64,000 bases of DNA. Source: Pseudomonas sp. C2B4. Lineage in GTDB: Bacteria > Pseudomonadota > Gammaproteobacteria > Pseudomonadales > Pseudomonadaceae. Of the stretch, positions 36,747-45,277 are shown in pieces. The stretch is taken from positions 124,001 through 188,000 of the forward strand of contig NZ_JABFMU010000002.1 in assembly GCF_013359695.1 (NCBI RefSeq), in the 5' to 3' direction. How positions within the stretch are numbered: the stretch's first letter is position 1; the number at the start of each line of letters is the position of its first letter. A model generated the notes under the pieces. It saw nothing but the letters and a program-made list of their open reading frames with translations. It was not told the DNA's origin and did not search any database. The translations under genes were made by a program, and so were the position numbers.

Positions 36747-37148
36747 TTACTCCTGCCCAATCGACTCCAAAAACTCCGACCGCTCGTCACTCACCCGCGC
36801 CACGCAATCATTTTGCGCAATGGTGAACGCCTTGCTGCCGGCCGTAGCGGGGAAGGCTTCGACGGCGCAGTCGGCGTCGCGGGTTTTCAGCCATTGTTGC
36901 TGGGATGCCTTGAGCTTGGCGGTGATGTCGGCCAATTGCGTCGCGTTCTTGCCATAGAGCGACTGCAGGCGCTCGTTCAGGTTTTTGTAGTTTTCGCTCA
37001 ACAGGTCTTCAGCGGTGGTTTTGCTGAAGGCCGAGCACTCCAGGGTCTGGACGTCGTTTTCGACTTTGTCGCAGGGGTTGTCGTCGGCTTCTTCCGCTGC
37101 GTGTACGCCGGTCGCAATCAGGGCCAGTGCCAGGATGATCGATTTCAT
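36747..37148 (-). CDS. LprI-like (DUF1311) periplasmic protein
   Basis: A 133-residue secreted protein with a signal peptide at residues 1-18 (MKSIILALALIATGVHAA). The mature part has the four conserved cysteines of DUF1311: in NPCDKV, TLECSAF, DADCAVEAF and NDCVARV. LSENYKNLNERLQSLYG and QQQWLKTRDADC are typical of this family, which includes the lysozyme inhibitor LprI of Mycobacterium. I set the start at 37148 from the signal peptide. Lysozyme inhibition is only a family-based possibility here. Confidence 0.85.
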   Translation of the reverse strand: MKSIILALALIATGVHAAEEADDNPCDKVENDVQTLECSAFSKTTAEDLLSENYKNLNERLQSLYGKNATQLADITAKLKASQQQWLKTRDADCAVEAFPATAGSKAFTIAQNDCVARVSDERSEFLESIGQE

Positions 37149-37384
37149 GTACGTCGTGCTCTCGTCCAGTGAAGCATTCTGAGGTTGCGGCGAATTCTGG
37201 CCCATGCCGGCGACCTTGAACAGGTCGCGAATCGTGCCCTGTGACGACCCTTTGTCGCGGATTGACGCTTTCGGCAATTCCCCTGTCGTTTTTGCACCGG
37301 GTCGCCAAGGCCCTCAGGCATATGCTGGCCCCAAAGCGCCGGCAGACGATTCGGCGCATGAATCGCTAATAAGGGGACAGCCTG
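37149..37384. promoter_or_regulatory. Control region of the dgc operon
   Basis: A divergent 236-bp gap. The motif TGTCGCGGATTGACGC at 37253-37268, with a GGTCGC at 37223, resembles the TGTCGCAGATAGG sequence upstream of gbcB. It may be part of a GbdR site (inference). Confidence 0.4.
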
Positions 37385-38362
37385 ATGAGCCCAGCCGAAT
37401 TGCACGCCGACAGCATCGTTATCGACGGGCTGATTATTGCCAAGTGGAACCGTGAACTGTTCGAAGACATGCGCAAGGGCGGTCTGACCGCAGCCAACTG
37501 CACCGTGTCGGTGTGGGAGGGCTTCCAGGCCACCGTCAACAACATCGCCGCCAGCCAGAAACTGATCCGCGAGAACAGCGACCTGGTGATTCCGGTGCGC
37601 ACCACCGCCGACATCCGCAAGGCCAAGGAGCAGGGCAAGACCGGCATCCTCTTCGGCTTCCAGAATGCCCACGCTTTCGAAGACCAGATCGGCTATGTCG
37701 AGGTGTTCAAGCAGCTCGGCGTCGGTATCGTGCAGATGTGCTACAACACCCAGAACCTGGTCGGCACCGGTTGCTACGAGCGTGATGGCGGCCTGTCGGG
37801 CTTCGGTCGTGAAATCGTCGCCGAGATGAACCGTGTCGGTGTGATGTGCGACCTGTCCCACGTCGGCTCCAAGACTTCCGAAGAAGTCATCCTCGAATCG
37901 AAAAAGCCGGTCTGCTACTCCCACTGCCTGCCGTCGGGCCTCAAAGAGCACCCGCGCAACAAGTCCGATGAAGAGCTGAAGTTCATTGCCGATCACGGCG
38001 GTTTCGTCGGCGTGACCATGTTCGCGCCGTTCCTGGCCAAGGGCATCGATTCGACCATCGACGACTACGCCGAAGCCATCGAATACACCCTGAACATCGT
38101 CGGCGAAGACGCCATCGGCATCGGCACCGACTTCACCCAGGGTCACGGCCAGGACTTCTTCGAGTACCTGACCCACGACAAGGGCTACGCCCGTCGTCTG
38201 ACCAGCTTCGGCAAGATCATCAACCCGCTGGGCATCCGCACCGTGGGCGAGTTCCCGAACCTGACGGAAACCCTGCTCAAGCGCGGCCACTCCGAGCGCG
38301 TGGTGCGCAAGATCATGGGCGAGAACTGGGTCAACGTCCTGAAAGACGTCTGGGGCGAATAA
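37385..38362 (+). CDS. Renal-dipeptidase-family protein lacking half of its metal ligands
   Basis: A 325-residue member of the M19 (membrane dipeptidase) fold and first gene of the dimethylglycine operon (PA5396 position). Retained ligands are His in CDLSHVGSK, His in CYSHCLPSG and Asp in GIGTDFTQG. The HxD pair that opens the family (usually DGHND) reads DGLII here (L16, I18), and the bridging Glu is Gln93 (FGFQNAHAF). A normal binuclear zinc site is therefore unlikely. AAGGGGA precedes the ATG. The family fold is clear; dipeptidase activity is doubtful, and the link to betaine metabolism comes from gene order. Confidence 0.88.
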   Translation: MSPAELHADSIVIDGLIIAKWNRELFEDMRKGGLTAANCTVSVWEGFQATVNNIAASQKLIRENSDLVIPVRTTADIRKAKEQGKTGILFGFQNAHAFEDQIGYVEVFKQLGVGIVQMCYNTQNLVGTGCYERDGGLSGFGREIVAEMNRVGVMCDLSHVGSKTSEEVILESKKPVCYSHCLPSGLKEHPRNKSDEELKFIADHGGFVGVTMFAPFLAKGIDSTIDDYAEAIEYTLNIVGEDAIGIGTDFTQGHGQDFFEYLTHDKGYARRLTSFGKIINPLGIRTVGEFPNLTETLLKRGHSERVVRKIMGENWVNVLKDVWGE

Positions 38363-38385
38363 GCCGCCGCACCCCTGAATCCTTT

Positions 38386-38408
38386 CCCCCGGCCGTCCGT
38401 GCCGGGGG
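38386..38408 (+). promoter_or_regulatory. Intercistronic hairpin
   Basis: An 8-bp stem, CCCCCGGC/GCCGGGGG, with a 7-nt loop lies between the dipeptidase-like gene and the next gene. AAAATTTTT follows 9 nt later, so it may be a partial terminator or a processing site. Confidence 0.6.
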
Positions 38409-38440
38409 CAACACCAAAATTTTTCTGGAGTTAAGTTTCC

Positions 38441-38971
38441 ATGGCCAAGATCGCCCCGCAATTGCCTATCGAAGTCGACAGCGAAACCGGTGTCTGGACC
38501 TCCGACGCCTTGCCGATGCTGTACGTACCGCGTCATTTCTTCGTCAACAACCACATGGGCATCGAGGAAGTGCTGGGCGCCGAAGCCTACGCCGAGATCC
38601 TCTACAAGGCCGGCTACAAGTCCGCCTGGCACTGGTGTGAAAAAGAAGCCGAATGCCACGGCCTGGAAGGCGTCGCGGTGTTCGAGCACTACATGAAGCG
38701 CCTGTCGCAGCGCGGCTGGGGCCTGTTCAAGATCCAGGACATCGACCTGGATAAAGGCACCTGCAGTGTCAAGCTCGAACACTCGGCATTCGTCTACGTG
38801 TACGGCAAGGTCGGGCGCAAGGTCGACTACATGTTCACTGGCTGGTTTGCCGGCGCGATGGACCAGATCCTCGCCGCTCGCGGCAGCAAGATCCGCACCG
38901 TGGCCGAGCAAGTCTACGGTGGCTCCGAAGAGGGCCACGAAGACGGCTTGTTCATCGTCAAGCCGTTGTAA
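38441..38971 (+). CDS. V4R-like (4-vinyl reductase domain) protein of the dgc operon
   Basis: A 176-residue soluble protein that I place in the V4R-related DUF5943 group. It has a central WHWCEKEAECHGLEGVAVFEHYMKRLS, two cysteines and two histidines that could bind metal or a corrinoid/haem-like ligand, and a C-terminal part with VDYMFTGWFAGAMDQILAARG. CTGGAG lies upstream of the ATG. It sits between the dipeptidase-like gene and dgcA (PA5397 position) and is probably co-transcribed with them. No enzymatic role is established; it may sense or carry a one-carbon intermediate (speculative). Confidence 0.75.
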   Translation: MAKIAPQLPIEVDSETGVWTSDALPMLYVPRHFFVNNHMGIEEVLGAEAYAEILYKAGYKSAWHWCEKEAECHGLEGVAVFEHYMKRLSQRGWGLFKIQDIDLDKGTCSVKLEHSAFVYVYGKVGRKVDYMFTGWFAGAMDQILAARGSKIRTVAEQVYGGSEEGHEDGLFIVKPL

Positions 38972-38986
38972 GTCGAGGAACCCGCC

Positions 38987-41047
38987 ATGGCTTTCGAAGC
39001 AATGTTCCAGCCGATCCAGATCGGCAAACTGACCATCCGTAACCGCGTGCTCAGCACCGCGCATGCCGAGGTCTACGCGACCGACGGCGGCATGACCACC
39101 GACCGGTACGTCAAGTATTACGAAGAGAAGGCCAAGGGCGGGATCGGCCTGGCGATCTGCGGCGGTTCGTCCGTCGTCGCCATCGACAGCCCGCAGGAAT
39201 GGTGGAGTTCGGTGAACCTGTCCACCGACCGCATCATCCCGCACTTCCAGAATCTGGCCGACGCCATGCACAAGCACGGCGCCAAGATCATGATTCAAAT
39301 TACCCACATGGGCCGTCGCTCCCGTTGGGACGGCTTCAACTGGCCGACGCTGATGTCGCCGTCGGGCGTGCGCGAGCCGGTGCACCGCGCCACCTGCAAA
39401 ACCATCGAGCCGGAAGAAATCTGGCGGGTGATCGGCAACTACGCGCAAGCGGCACGCCGCGCCAAGGCCGGTGGCCTGGACGGTGTCGAACTGTCGGCCG
39501 TGCACCAGCACATGATCGACCAGTTCTGGAGCCCGCGGGTCAACAAGCGTACCGACGAATGGGGCGGTACTTTCGAAGGCCGCATGAAGTTCGGCCTGGA
39601 AGTCTTGAAAGCCGTGCGCGCCGAAGTCGGTGACGATTTCTGCGTGGGCATGCGCATCTGCGGCGACGAATTCCACCCGGACGGCCTGTCCCACGAGGAC
39701 ATGAAGCAGATCGCCAAGTATTACGACGACACCGGCATGCTCGATTTCATCGGCGTCGTGGGCTCGGGTTGCGACACCCACAACACCCTGGCCAACGTGA
39801 TTCCGAACATGAGTTACCCGCCGGAGCCGTTCCTGCACCTGGCCGCCGGCATCAAGGAAGTGGTCAAGGTTCCGGTGCTGCACGCGCAGAACATCAAGGA
39901 CCCGAACCAGGCCACCCGTATCCTGGAGGGCGGTTACGTCGACATGGTCGGCATGACCCGCGCGCACATCGCCGACCCGCACCTGATTGCCAAAATCAAG
40001 ATGGGCCAGGTCGATCAGATCAAGCAATGCGTCGGCGCCAACTACTGCATCGACCGTCAGTATCAAGGCCTGGATGTGTTGTGCATCCAGAACGCGGCGA
40101 CCTCCCGTGAATACATGGGCCTGCCGCACATCATCGAAAAGACCACCGGCGTGAAACGCAAGGTGGTGGTGGTCGGGGCCGGCCCTGCCGGGATGGAAGC
40201 CGCCCGTGTGGCCGCCGAGCGTGGTCACGACGTGACCCTGTTCGAGAAAAAGGAATTCATCGGCGGGCAGATCACCACGGCGTCGAAAGCGCCGCAACGT
40301 GACCAGATCGCCGGCATCACCCGCTGGTATCAGCTGGAGTTGGCACGGTTGAAAGTCGACCTGCGCCTGGGCACTGCGGCGGATGCACCGACCATCATGG
40401 ACCTGCGTCCGGATGTGGTGGTACTCGCCGTCGGCGGCCATCCGTTCATCGAGCAGAACGAGCACTGGGGCGCGGCGGAAGGCCTGGTGGTCAGCAGCTG
40501 GGACATCCTCGATGGCAAGGTGGCACCGGGCAAGAACGTGCTGGTGTACGACACCATTTGCGAATTCACCGGTATGTCGACGGCGGACTTCATCGCTGAC
40601 AAGGGCAGCCAGGTCGAGATCGTCACCGACGACATCAAGCCCGGCGTGGCGATCGGCGGTACGTCGTTCCCGACTTACTACCGCAGCATGTACCCCAAAG
40701 AAGTGATCATGACCGGCGACATGATGCTGGAGAAGGTCTACCGCGAAGGCGACAAGCTGGTGGCGGTGCTGGAAAACGAATACACCGGTGCCAAGGAAGA
40801 GCGGGTGGTGGACCAGGTGGTCGTGGAAAACGGCGTGCGCCCGGACGAAGAAATCTACTACGCGCTGAAGGAAGGTTCGCGCAACAAAGGCCAGATCGAC
40901 GTCGAAGCCTTGTTCGCGATCAAACCGCAGCCATGCCTGGAACAGAGCGGCGACGGCTACCTGCTGTTCCGCATCGGCGACTGCGTGGCCCAGCGCAACG
41001 TGCACGCGGCGATCTACGACGCGTTGCGGCTGTGCAAGGACTTCTAA
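38987..41047 (+). CDS. dgcA: Dimethylglycine demethylase subunit DgcA
   Basis: A 686-residue flavoprotein that demethylates dimethylglycine to sarcosine. The N-terminal Old Yellow Enzyme-type TIM barrel (about residues 1-370) binds FMN. A C-terminal two-dinucleotide-binding part begins VVVVGAGPAGMEAARVAAERG at about residue 390, with GGHPFIEQNE and IGDCVAQRN near the end. Relatives such as trimethylamine dehydrogenase carry a CxxCxxC cluster motif; here it reads C348-V-G-A-N-Y-C354 followed by C366, so one ligand is missing. It is third in the operon. Confidence 0.93.
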   Translation: MAFEAMFQPIQIGKLTIRNRVLSTAHAEVYATDGGMTTDRYVKYYEEKAKGGIGLAICGGSSVVAIDSPQEWWSSVNLSTDRIIPHFQNLADAMHKHGAKIMIQITHMGRRSRWDGFNWPTLMSPSGVREPVHRATCKTIEPEEIWRVIGNYAQAARRAKAGGLDGVELSAVHQHMIDQFWSPRVNKRTDEWGGTFEGRMKFGLEVLKAVRAEVGDDFCVGMRICGDEFHPDGLSHEDMKQIAKYYDDTGMLDFIGVVGSGCDTHNTLANVIPNMSYPPEPFLHLAAGIKEVVKVPVLHAQNIKDPNQATRILEGGYVDMVGMTRAHIADPHLIAKIKMGQVDQIKQCVGANYCIDRQYQGLDVLCIQNAATSREYMGLPHIIEKTTGVKRKVVVVGAGPAGMEAARVAAERGHDVTLFEKKEFIGGQITTASKAPQRDQIAGITRWYQLELARLKVDLRLGTAADAPTIMDLRPDVVVLAVGGHPFIEQNEHWGAAEGLVVSSWDILDGKVAPGKNVLVYDTICEFTGMSTADFIADKGSQVEIVTDDIKPGVAIGGTSFPTYYRSMYPKEVIMTGDMMLEKVYREGDKLVAVLENEYTGAKEERVVDQVVVENGVRPDEEIYYALKEGSRNKGQIDVEALFAIKPQPCLEQSGDGYLLFRIGDCVAQRNVHAAIYDALRLCKDF

Positions 41048-41065
41048 CGGCTTGCAGTAAACCCT

Positions 41066-41153
41066 GTGGGAGCGAGCCTGCTCGCGAATGCAATCTGTCT
41101 GCCGACATCGATGTCGACTGACCCACCGCTTTCGCGAGCAGGCTCGCTCCCAC
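41066..41153. repeat. REPIN 17 (outward type, 88 bp) between dgcA and dgcB
   Basis: GTGGGAG..CGCGAA then TTCGCG..CCCAC. It lies inside the operon, 18 nt after the dgcA stop. Confidence 0.9.
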
Positions 41154-41202
41154 AGACGTCGCCGACCGAGATTCTCCAAGTTGTACTGGTGGGAGCTTCA
41201 CC

Positions 41203-43149
41203 ATGTTAAACACCCTTCTTCCAATCCTGTTGTTCGCTGCCCTGGGCCTCGCGGTTCTGGGCGCGTTGCGGCGGGTGGCCATGTGGCGTCGGGGCCGGGC
41301 CTCGAAGGTCGATCTGATCGGCGGCCTGTTCGCCATGCCCAAGCGCTACATGGTCGACCTGCACCACGTGGTGGCGCGGGACAAATACATTGCCAACACC
41401 CACGTCGCCACGGCCGGCGGCGCGGTAGCGTCCATCGTGCTGGCGATTCTGGTGCATGGTTTCGGCCTGCATAACCGGATCCTCGGTTATGCGCTGCTGT
41501 TGATGTCGGCGGTGATGTTCGTCGGCGCAGTCTTTGTCTACCTGCGTCGGCGTAACCCACCTGCGCGCCTGTCGAAAGGCCCGTGGATGCGCTTGCCGAA
41601 AAGCCTGATGGCGTTCTCGGTGTCGTTCTTCCTGGTGACCCTGCCGGTGGCGGGCATCCTGCCGGAAAACTTCGGCGGCTGGGTGCTGGCCGTGATCCTG
41701 GGGATCGGCGTGCTGTGGGGCGTGTCGGAACTGTTCTTCGGCATGACCTGGGGCGGGCCGATGAAGCACGCCTTCGCCGGTGCCCTGCACCTGGCCTGGC
41801 ACCGTCGCGCCGAACGCTTTGGCGGCGGTCGCTCCACCGGTTTGAAGCCGCTGGATCTGGAAGATCCGTCTGCGCCGCTGGGCGTGGAAAAACCCAAGGA
41901 TTTCACCTGGAACCAGCTGCTCGGTTTCGACGCCTGCGTGCAGTGCGGTAAATGCGAGGCCGCGTGCCCGGCGTTCGCCGCCGGTCAGCCGCTGAACCCG
42001 AAAAAACTGATTCAGGACATGGTCGTCGGCCTGGCCGGTGGCACCGATGCCAAGTTCGCCGGTAGCCCTTATCCAGGCAAGGCGATTGGTGAGCACGCCG
42101 GCAACCCGCATCAACCGATCGTCAACGGTCTGGTGGATGCCGAAACCCTGTGGTCCTGCACCACCTGCCGCGCTTGCGTCGAGGAATGCCCGATGATGAT
42201 CGAGCACGTCGATGCCATCGTCGACATGCGTCGCCATCTGACCCTGGAAAAAGGCGCGACCCCGAACAAGGGCGCCGAAGTCCTGGAAAACCTGATCGCC
42301 ACCGACAACCCGGGCGGCTTTGCGCCGGGCGGGCGGATGAACTGGGCGGCGGACTTGAACCTCAATCTGATGAGCGAGAAGAAGTCCACCGACGTACTGT
42401 TCTGGGTCGGCGACGGTGCGTTCGACATGCGCAACCAGCGCACCTTGCGTGCCTTCGTCAAAGTGCTCAAAGCAGCGAAAATCGACTTCGCCGTGCTCGG
42501 CCTCGAAGAGCGCGACAGCGGTGACGTGGCCCGCCGCCTGGGCGACGAAGCGACCTTCCAGCTGTTGGCCAAGCGCAACATCCAGACCCTGGCCAAATAC
42601 AGCTTCAACCGCATCGTGACCTGCGATCCGCACAGCTTCCACGTGCTGAAAAACGAATACGGCGCCTTCGACGGCAACTACCTGGTGCAGCACCACAGCA
42701 CCTACATGGCCGAAATCATCGGCGCTGGCGCGCTCAATCTCGGCCAGCACAAAGGCAACAGCGTGACCTATCACGACCCGTGCTACCTCGGCCGCTACAA
42801 CGGCGAATACGAGGCGCCGCGCGAGGTGCTGCGTGCCCTCGGGATCGAGGTCAAGGAAATGCAACGCTCCGGTTTCCGCTCGCGCTGCTGCGGCGGCGGT
42901 GGCGGTGCGCCGATCACCGACATTCCGGGCAAGCAACGGATTCCCGACATGCGCATGGAAGACATCCGCGAGACGGGCGCCGAACTGGTGGCCGTGGGTT
43001 GTCCACAGTGCACCGCGATGCTCGAAGGCGTGGTCGAACCCCGGCCGCTGATCAAGGACATCGCCGAACTGGTGGCTGACGCGCTGCTGGAGGACGAAGC
43101 CCCAAAGTCGTCCACCCCGGCCAAACGTGAACCTGCGGAGGTGCACTGA
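41203..43149 (+). CDS. dgcB: Dimethylglycine demethylase subunit DgcB (iron-sulfur, membrane-anchored)
   Basis: A 648-residue electron-transfer subunit. The N-terminal region (about residues 1-190) has four to five hydrophobic segments. Two [4Fe-4S] motifs follow: DACVQCGKCEAACP at about 244-257 and WSCTTCRACVEECP at about 316-329. Two C-terminal CCG domains of the heterodisulfide-reductase/GlpC type carry HDPCYLGRYNGEY, RSRCCGGGGGAP and GCPQCTAMLEG. It likely passes electrons from DgcA (with the adjacent ETF) to the quinone pool. Its stop overlaps the etfA start by one base (TGATG). Confidence 0.92.
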   Translation: MLNTLLPILLFAALGLAVLGALRRVAMWRRGRASKVDLIGGLFAMPKRYMVDLHHVVARDKYIANTHVATAGGAVASIVLAILVHGFGLHNRILGYALLLMSAVMFVGAVFVYLRRRNPPARLSKGPWMRLPKSLMAFSVSFFLVTLPVAGILPENFGGWVLAVILGIGVLWGVSELFFGMTWGGPMKHAFAGALHLAWHRRAERFGGGRSTGLKPLDLEDPSAPLGVEKPKDFTWNQLLGFDACVQCGKCEAACPAFAAGQPLNPKKLIQDMVVGLAGGTDAKFAGSPYPGKAIGEHAGNPHQPIVNGLVDAETLWSCTTCRACVEECPMMIEHVDAIVDMRRHLTLEKGATPNKGAEVLENLIATDNPGGFAPGGRMNWAADLNLNLMSEKKSTDVLFWVGDGAFDMRNQRTLRAFVKVLKAAKIDFAVLGLEERDSGDVARRLGDEATFQLLAKRNIQTLAKYSFNRIVTCDPHSFHVLKNEYGAFDGNYLVQHHSTYMAEIIGAGALNLGQHKGNSVTYHDPCYLGRYNGEYEAPREVLRALGIEVKEMQRSGFRSRCCGGGGGAPITDIPGKQRIPDMRMEDIRETGAELVAVGCPQCTAMLEGVVEPRPLIKDIAELVADALLEDEAPKSSTPAKREPAEVH

Positions 43150-44369
43150 TGAGCGACATTATCCGCCGCGATCCCCGCGCCGAATGGATCGCCCGTAACC
43201 GCCTGCACCCGCTGCACGCGGCCATGCAACCGACGCAACATAGCTGGATGGGGCCGAACGGCGTCATCCGCAAGAATCCCCATGGCATCGGTTTTATCGG
43301 CCCCAACGGGATCAAGCGCATCGACCGCAGTGGCGCGCAACAGGGCGGGACGACGAAACGCTCGGCCGCCGTTGAAGTGCAATTGCCATTGCATCAAGTG
43401 CCTGCGCCGGCGTTCTACATCTGCGTGGTGCCGGACATGGTCGGCGGCCGTTTGAGCAGCCACGACCGAGATCTGCTGGGCCTGGCCCATCAACTGGCCG
43501 GCAAGGACGGCGCGGTCCTGGCGGTGGTCTTCGGCGAACACAAGGAAAGCGCCTTTGCCACCGCTGGCGTCGATCGCTTGCTGGTGCTCGAAGGCGACGA
43601 GTTCAGCGGTTATGCACCGGAACAACGAGTCCAGGGCCTGCGGGCTGTGGATAACCAGTTCAATCCGCGCCACTGGTTGCTACCGGATAGCCGCAGCGGT
43701 GGCGGTGAGTTGGGTCGACGCTTTGCCGCCGCATTGGGCGAACGCCCGGCCACGCGGATCTGGCAGGTCAAGGATCAGGAGTGCATCGGCCGTGCTGGTG
43801 CCGGTTTGCAAGACCTGGCACGTCCGGTCGCTCGCCTGATTCTGGCCGCCGTCGAATGCGCCGAACCGGTCAGCGAAACCCGTCACGAAGCTTTGCCGGT
43901 GGAGTTATCCACAACCATCGCGCGCAGTTTGTCGCGCATCGAGGATCTGGGCGCGGTGGCGGTGGACCCGGCGGCGATTCCCATGGCCGAAGCCGAATTC
44001 ATCTTCTCCGGCGGCAACGGGGTCAAGGACTGGGATCTGTTCCACCAGACCGCTGCGGCGCTGGGGGCTACCGAAGGTGCCTCCCGGGTGGCAGTGGACG
44101 ACGGCTTCATGGCCCGCGACCGTCAGGTCGGCGCGTCCGGGACCTGGGTCACTGCACGGGTTTACGTGGCGGTGGGGATTTCCGGGGCGATCCAGCACCT
44201 GCAAGGCATCGGTGCCTGCGACAAGGTGGTGGCGATCAACCTCGATCCTGGCTGCGACATGATCAAACGGGCCGACCTGTCGGTGATCGGCGAGAGCGCC
44301 GAGATTCTTCGAGCCTTGATCGCGGCGGTAGAGGCCTACCGCAACGACGCCAAGCGCGATGCGGCTTAA
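43149..44369 (+). CDS. etfA: Electron transfer flavoprotein alpha subunit, dgc-linked
   Basis: A 406-residue ETF alpha subunit dedicated to dimethylglycine oxidation (PA5400 position). The C-terminal FAD domain has FSGGNGVKDWDLFHQTAAALGA, SGTWVTARVYVAVGISGAIQHLQGI and INLDPGCDMIKRADL. An N-terminal extension of about 80 residues, before LPLHQVPAPAFYICVV, is absent from housekeeping EtfA and carries two GPNG-containing segments (WMGPNGVIRKN, FIGPNGIKRID). The start overlaps the dgcB stop by one base, indicating translational coupling. The paired EtfB follows after 15 nt. Confidence 0.92.
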   Translation: MSDIIRRDPRAEWIARNRLHPLHAAMQPTQHSWMGPNGVIRKNPHGIGFIGPNGIKRIDRSGAQQGGTTKRSAAVEVQLPLHQVPAPAFYICVVPDMVGGRLSSHDRDLLGLAHQLAGKDGAVLAVVFGEHKESAFATAGVDRLLVLEGDEFSGYAPEQRVQGLRAVDNQFNPRHWLLPDSRSGGGELGRRFAAALGERPATRIWQVKDQECIGRAGAGLQDLARPVARLILAAVECAEPVSETRHEALPVELSTTIARSLSRIEDLGAVAVDPAAIPMAEAEFIFSGGNGVKDWDLFHQTAAALGATEGASRVAVDDGFMARDRQVGASGTWVTARVYVAVGISGAIQHLQGIGACDKVVAINLDPGCDMIKRADLSVIGESAEILRALIAAVEAYRNDAKRDAA

Positions 44370-44384
44370 GGGAAGGAAAGGGTT

Positions 44385-45155
44385 ATGAGCACGAAAATCA
44401 TCAGCCTGGTGTCCATCGGCGCCCACCCGACCTCCGGTCGTCCGCGTCGCGCGGAACAGGATGCGCGGGCGGTGGAATTGGGTCTGCAACTGGCTGGGGA
44501 TAACTTGCAGGTGCTGCATGCCGGCGACGTGGCTGAGCCTGCGCTGCGCGCTTATCTGGGCATGGGCCTGGAACAACTGCACGTGCTGGAACAACCCCAG
44601 GGGGCCGACGCTTTGCCAGCCTTGACGGCGTATCTGCGCGACGCCGGGGCCCAGGTAGTGCTGACCGGCAGCCAGGCGGAAACCGGCGAAGGCTCGGGGA
44701 TGCTGCCGTTCCTGTTGGCCGAAGGCCTGGGCTGGCCGCTGGTGGTGGGGCTGGCGCAGGTCGAATCCATCGACGGCGGTTCGGCGCTGGTGCTGCAAGC
44801 CTTGCCCCGTGGCCAGCGTCGCCGGCTGAAGGTGCGCTTGCCGTTTCTGGCGACGGTGGATAACGCCGCACCCAAGCCACGGCAGAGCGCCTACGGCCCG
44901 GCCCGGCGCGGGGTGTTGCAGGCCGATGAGGTGGAAGTCGTCGATGATGAACTGCTGGCAGTCGCCACCCTGCAACCGGCCAAACCTCGGCCAAAACGCC
45001 TGAAAGTGATCAAGGCCAAGAGCGGCGCCGATCGCATGAAAGCCGCAACGGCGAAAGCCAGTGGCGGAGGGGGACAAGTGCTCAAGGGCGTTACGGCGCA
45101 AGCTGGGGCTGAAGCGATCCTCAAACTTCTCATTGAAGAAGGCGTGGTTCGCTGA
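44385..45155 (+). CDS. etfB: Electron transfer flavoprotein beta subunit, dgc-linked
   Basis: A 256-residue diverged ETF beta subunit. The family fold is visible in EQDARAVELGLQLAG, TGSQAETGEGSGMLPFLLAEGLGWP (nucleotide-binding loop) and RRLKVRLPFLATVD. A Lys/Arg-rich stretch, KPRPKRLKVIKAKSGADRMK, lies near residue 210. GGAAAGG precedes the ATG. It forms the heterodimer with the preceding EtfA. It is the last gene of the dgc operon before REPIN 18. Confidence 0.9.
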   Translation: MSTKIISLVSIGAHPTSGRPRRAEQDARAVELGLQLAGDNLQVLHAGDVAEPALRAYLGMGLEQLHVLEQPQGADALPALTAYLRDAGAQVVLTGSQAETGEGSGMLPFLLAEGLGWPLVVGLAQVESIDGGSALVLQALPRGQRRRLKVRLPFLATVDNAAPKPRQSAYGPARRGVLQADEVEVVDDELLAVATLQPAKPRPKRLKVIKAKSGADRMKAATAKASGGGGQVLKGVTAQAGAEAILKLLIEEGVVR

Positions 45156-45178
45156 CCAACAATCACTGAGAATCCAAT

Positions 45179-45266
45179 GTGGGAGCGAGCCTGCTCGCGA
45201 AGGCGGAGTGTCAGCCGACATGAATATTGCCTGACCCACCGTTTTCGCGAGCAGGCTCGCTCCCAC
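45179..45266. repeat. REPIN 18 (outward type, 88 bp)
   Basis: GTGGGAG..CGCGAA then TTCGCG..CCCAC, 23 nt after the etfB stop. It ends 11 nt before the next start codon, so its edge abuts the AAGGA ribosome site of the acetyltransferase gene. Confidence 0.9.
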
Positions 45267-45277
45267 AAGGAAAACCA

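Noticed and set aside
37145..41179. Uninterrupted 1344-codon frame on the minus strand opposite the dipeptidase-like gene and dgcA
   Set aside because: It is a shadow of strong third-position GC bias in the real plus-strand genes. The translation is His/Val/Asp-rich with no domain and it crosses several gene boundaries.
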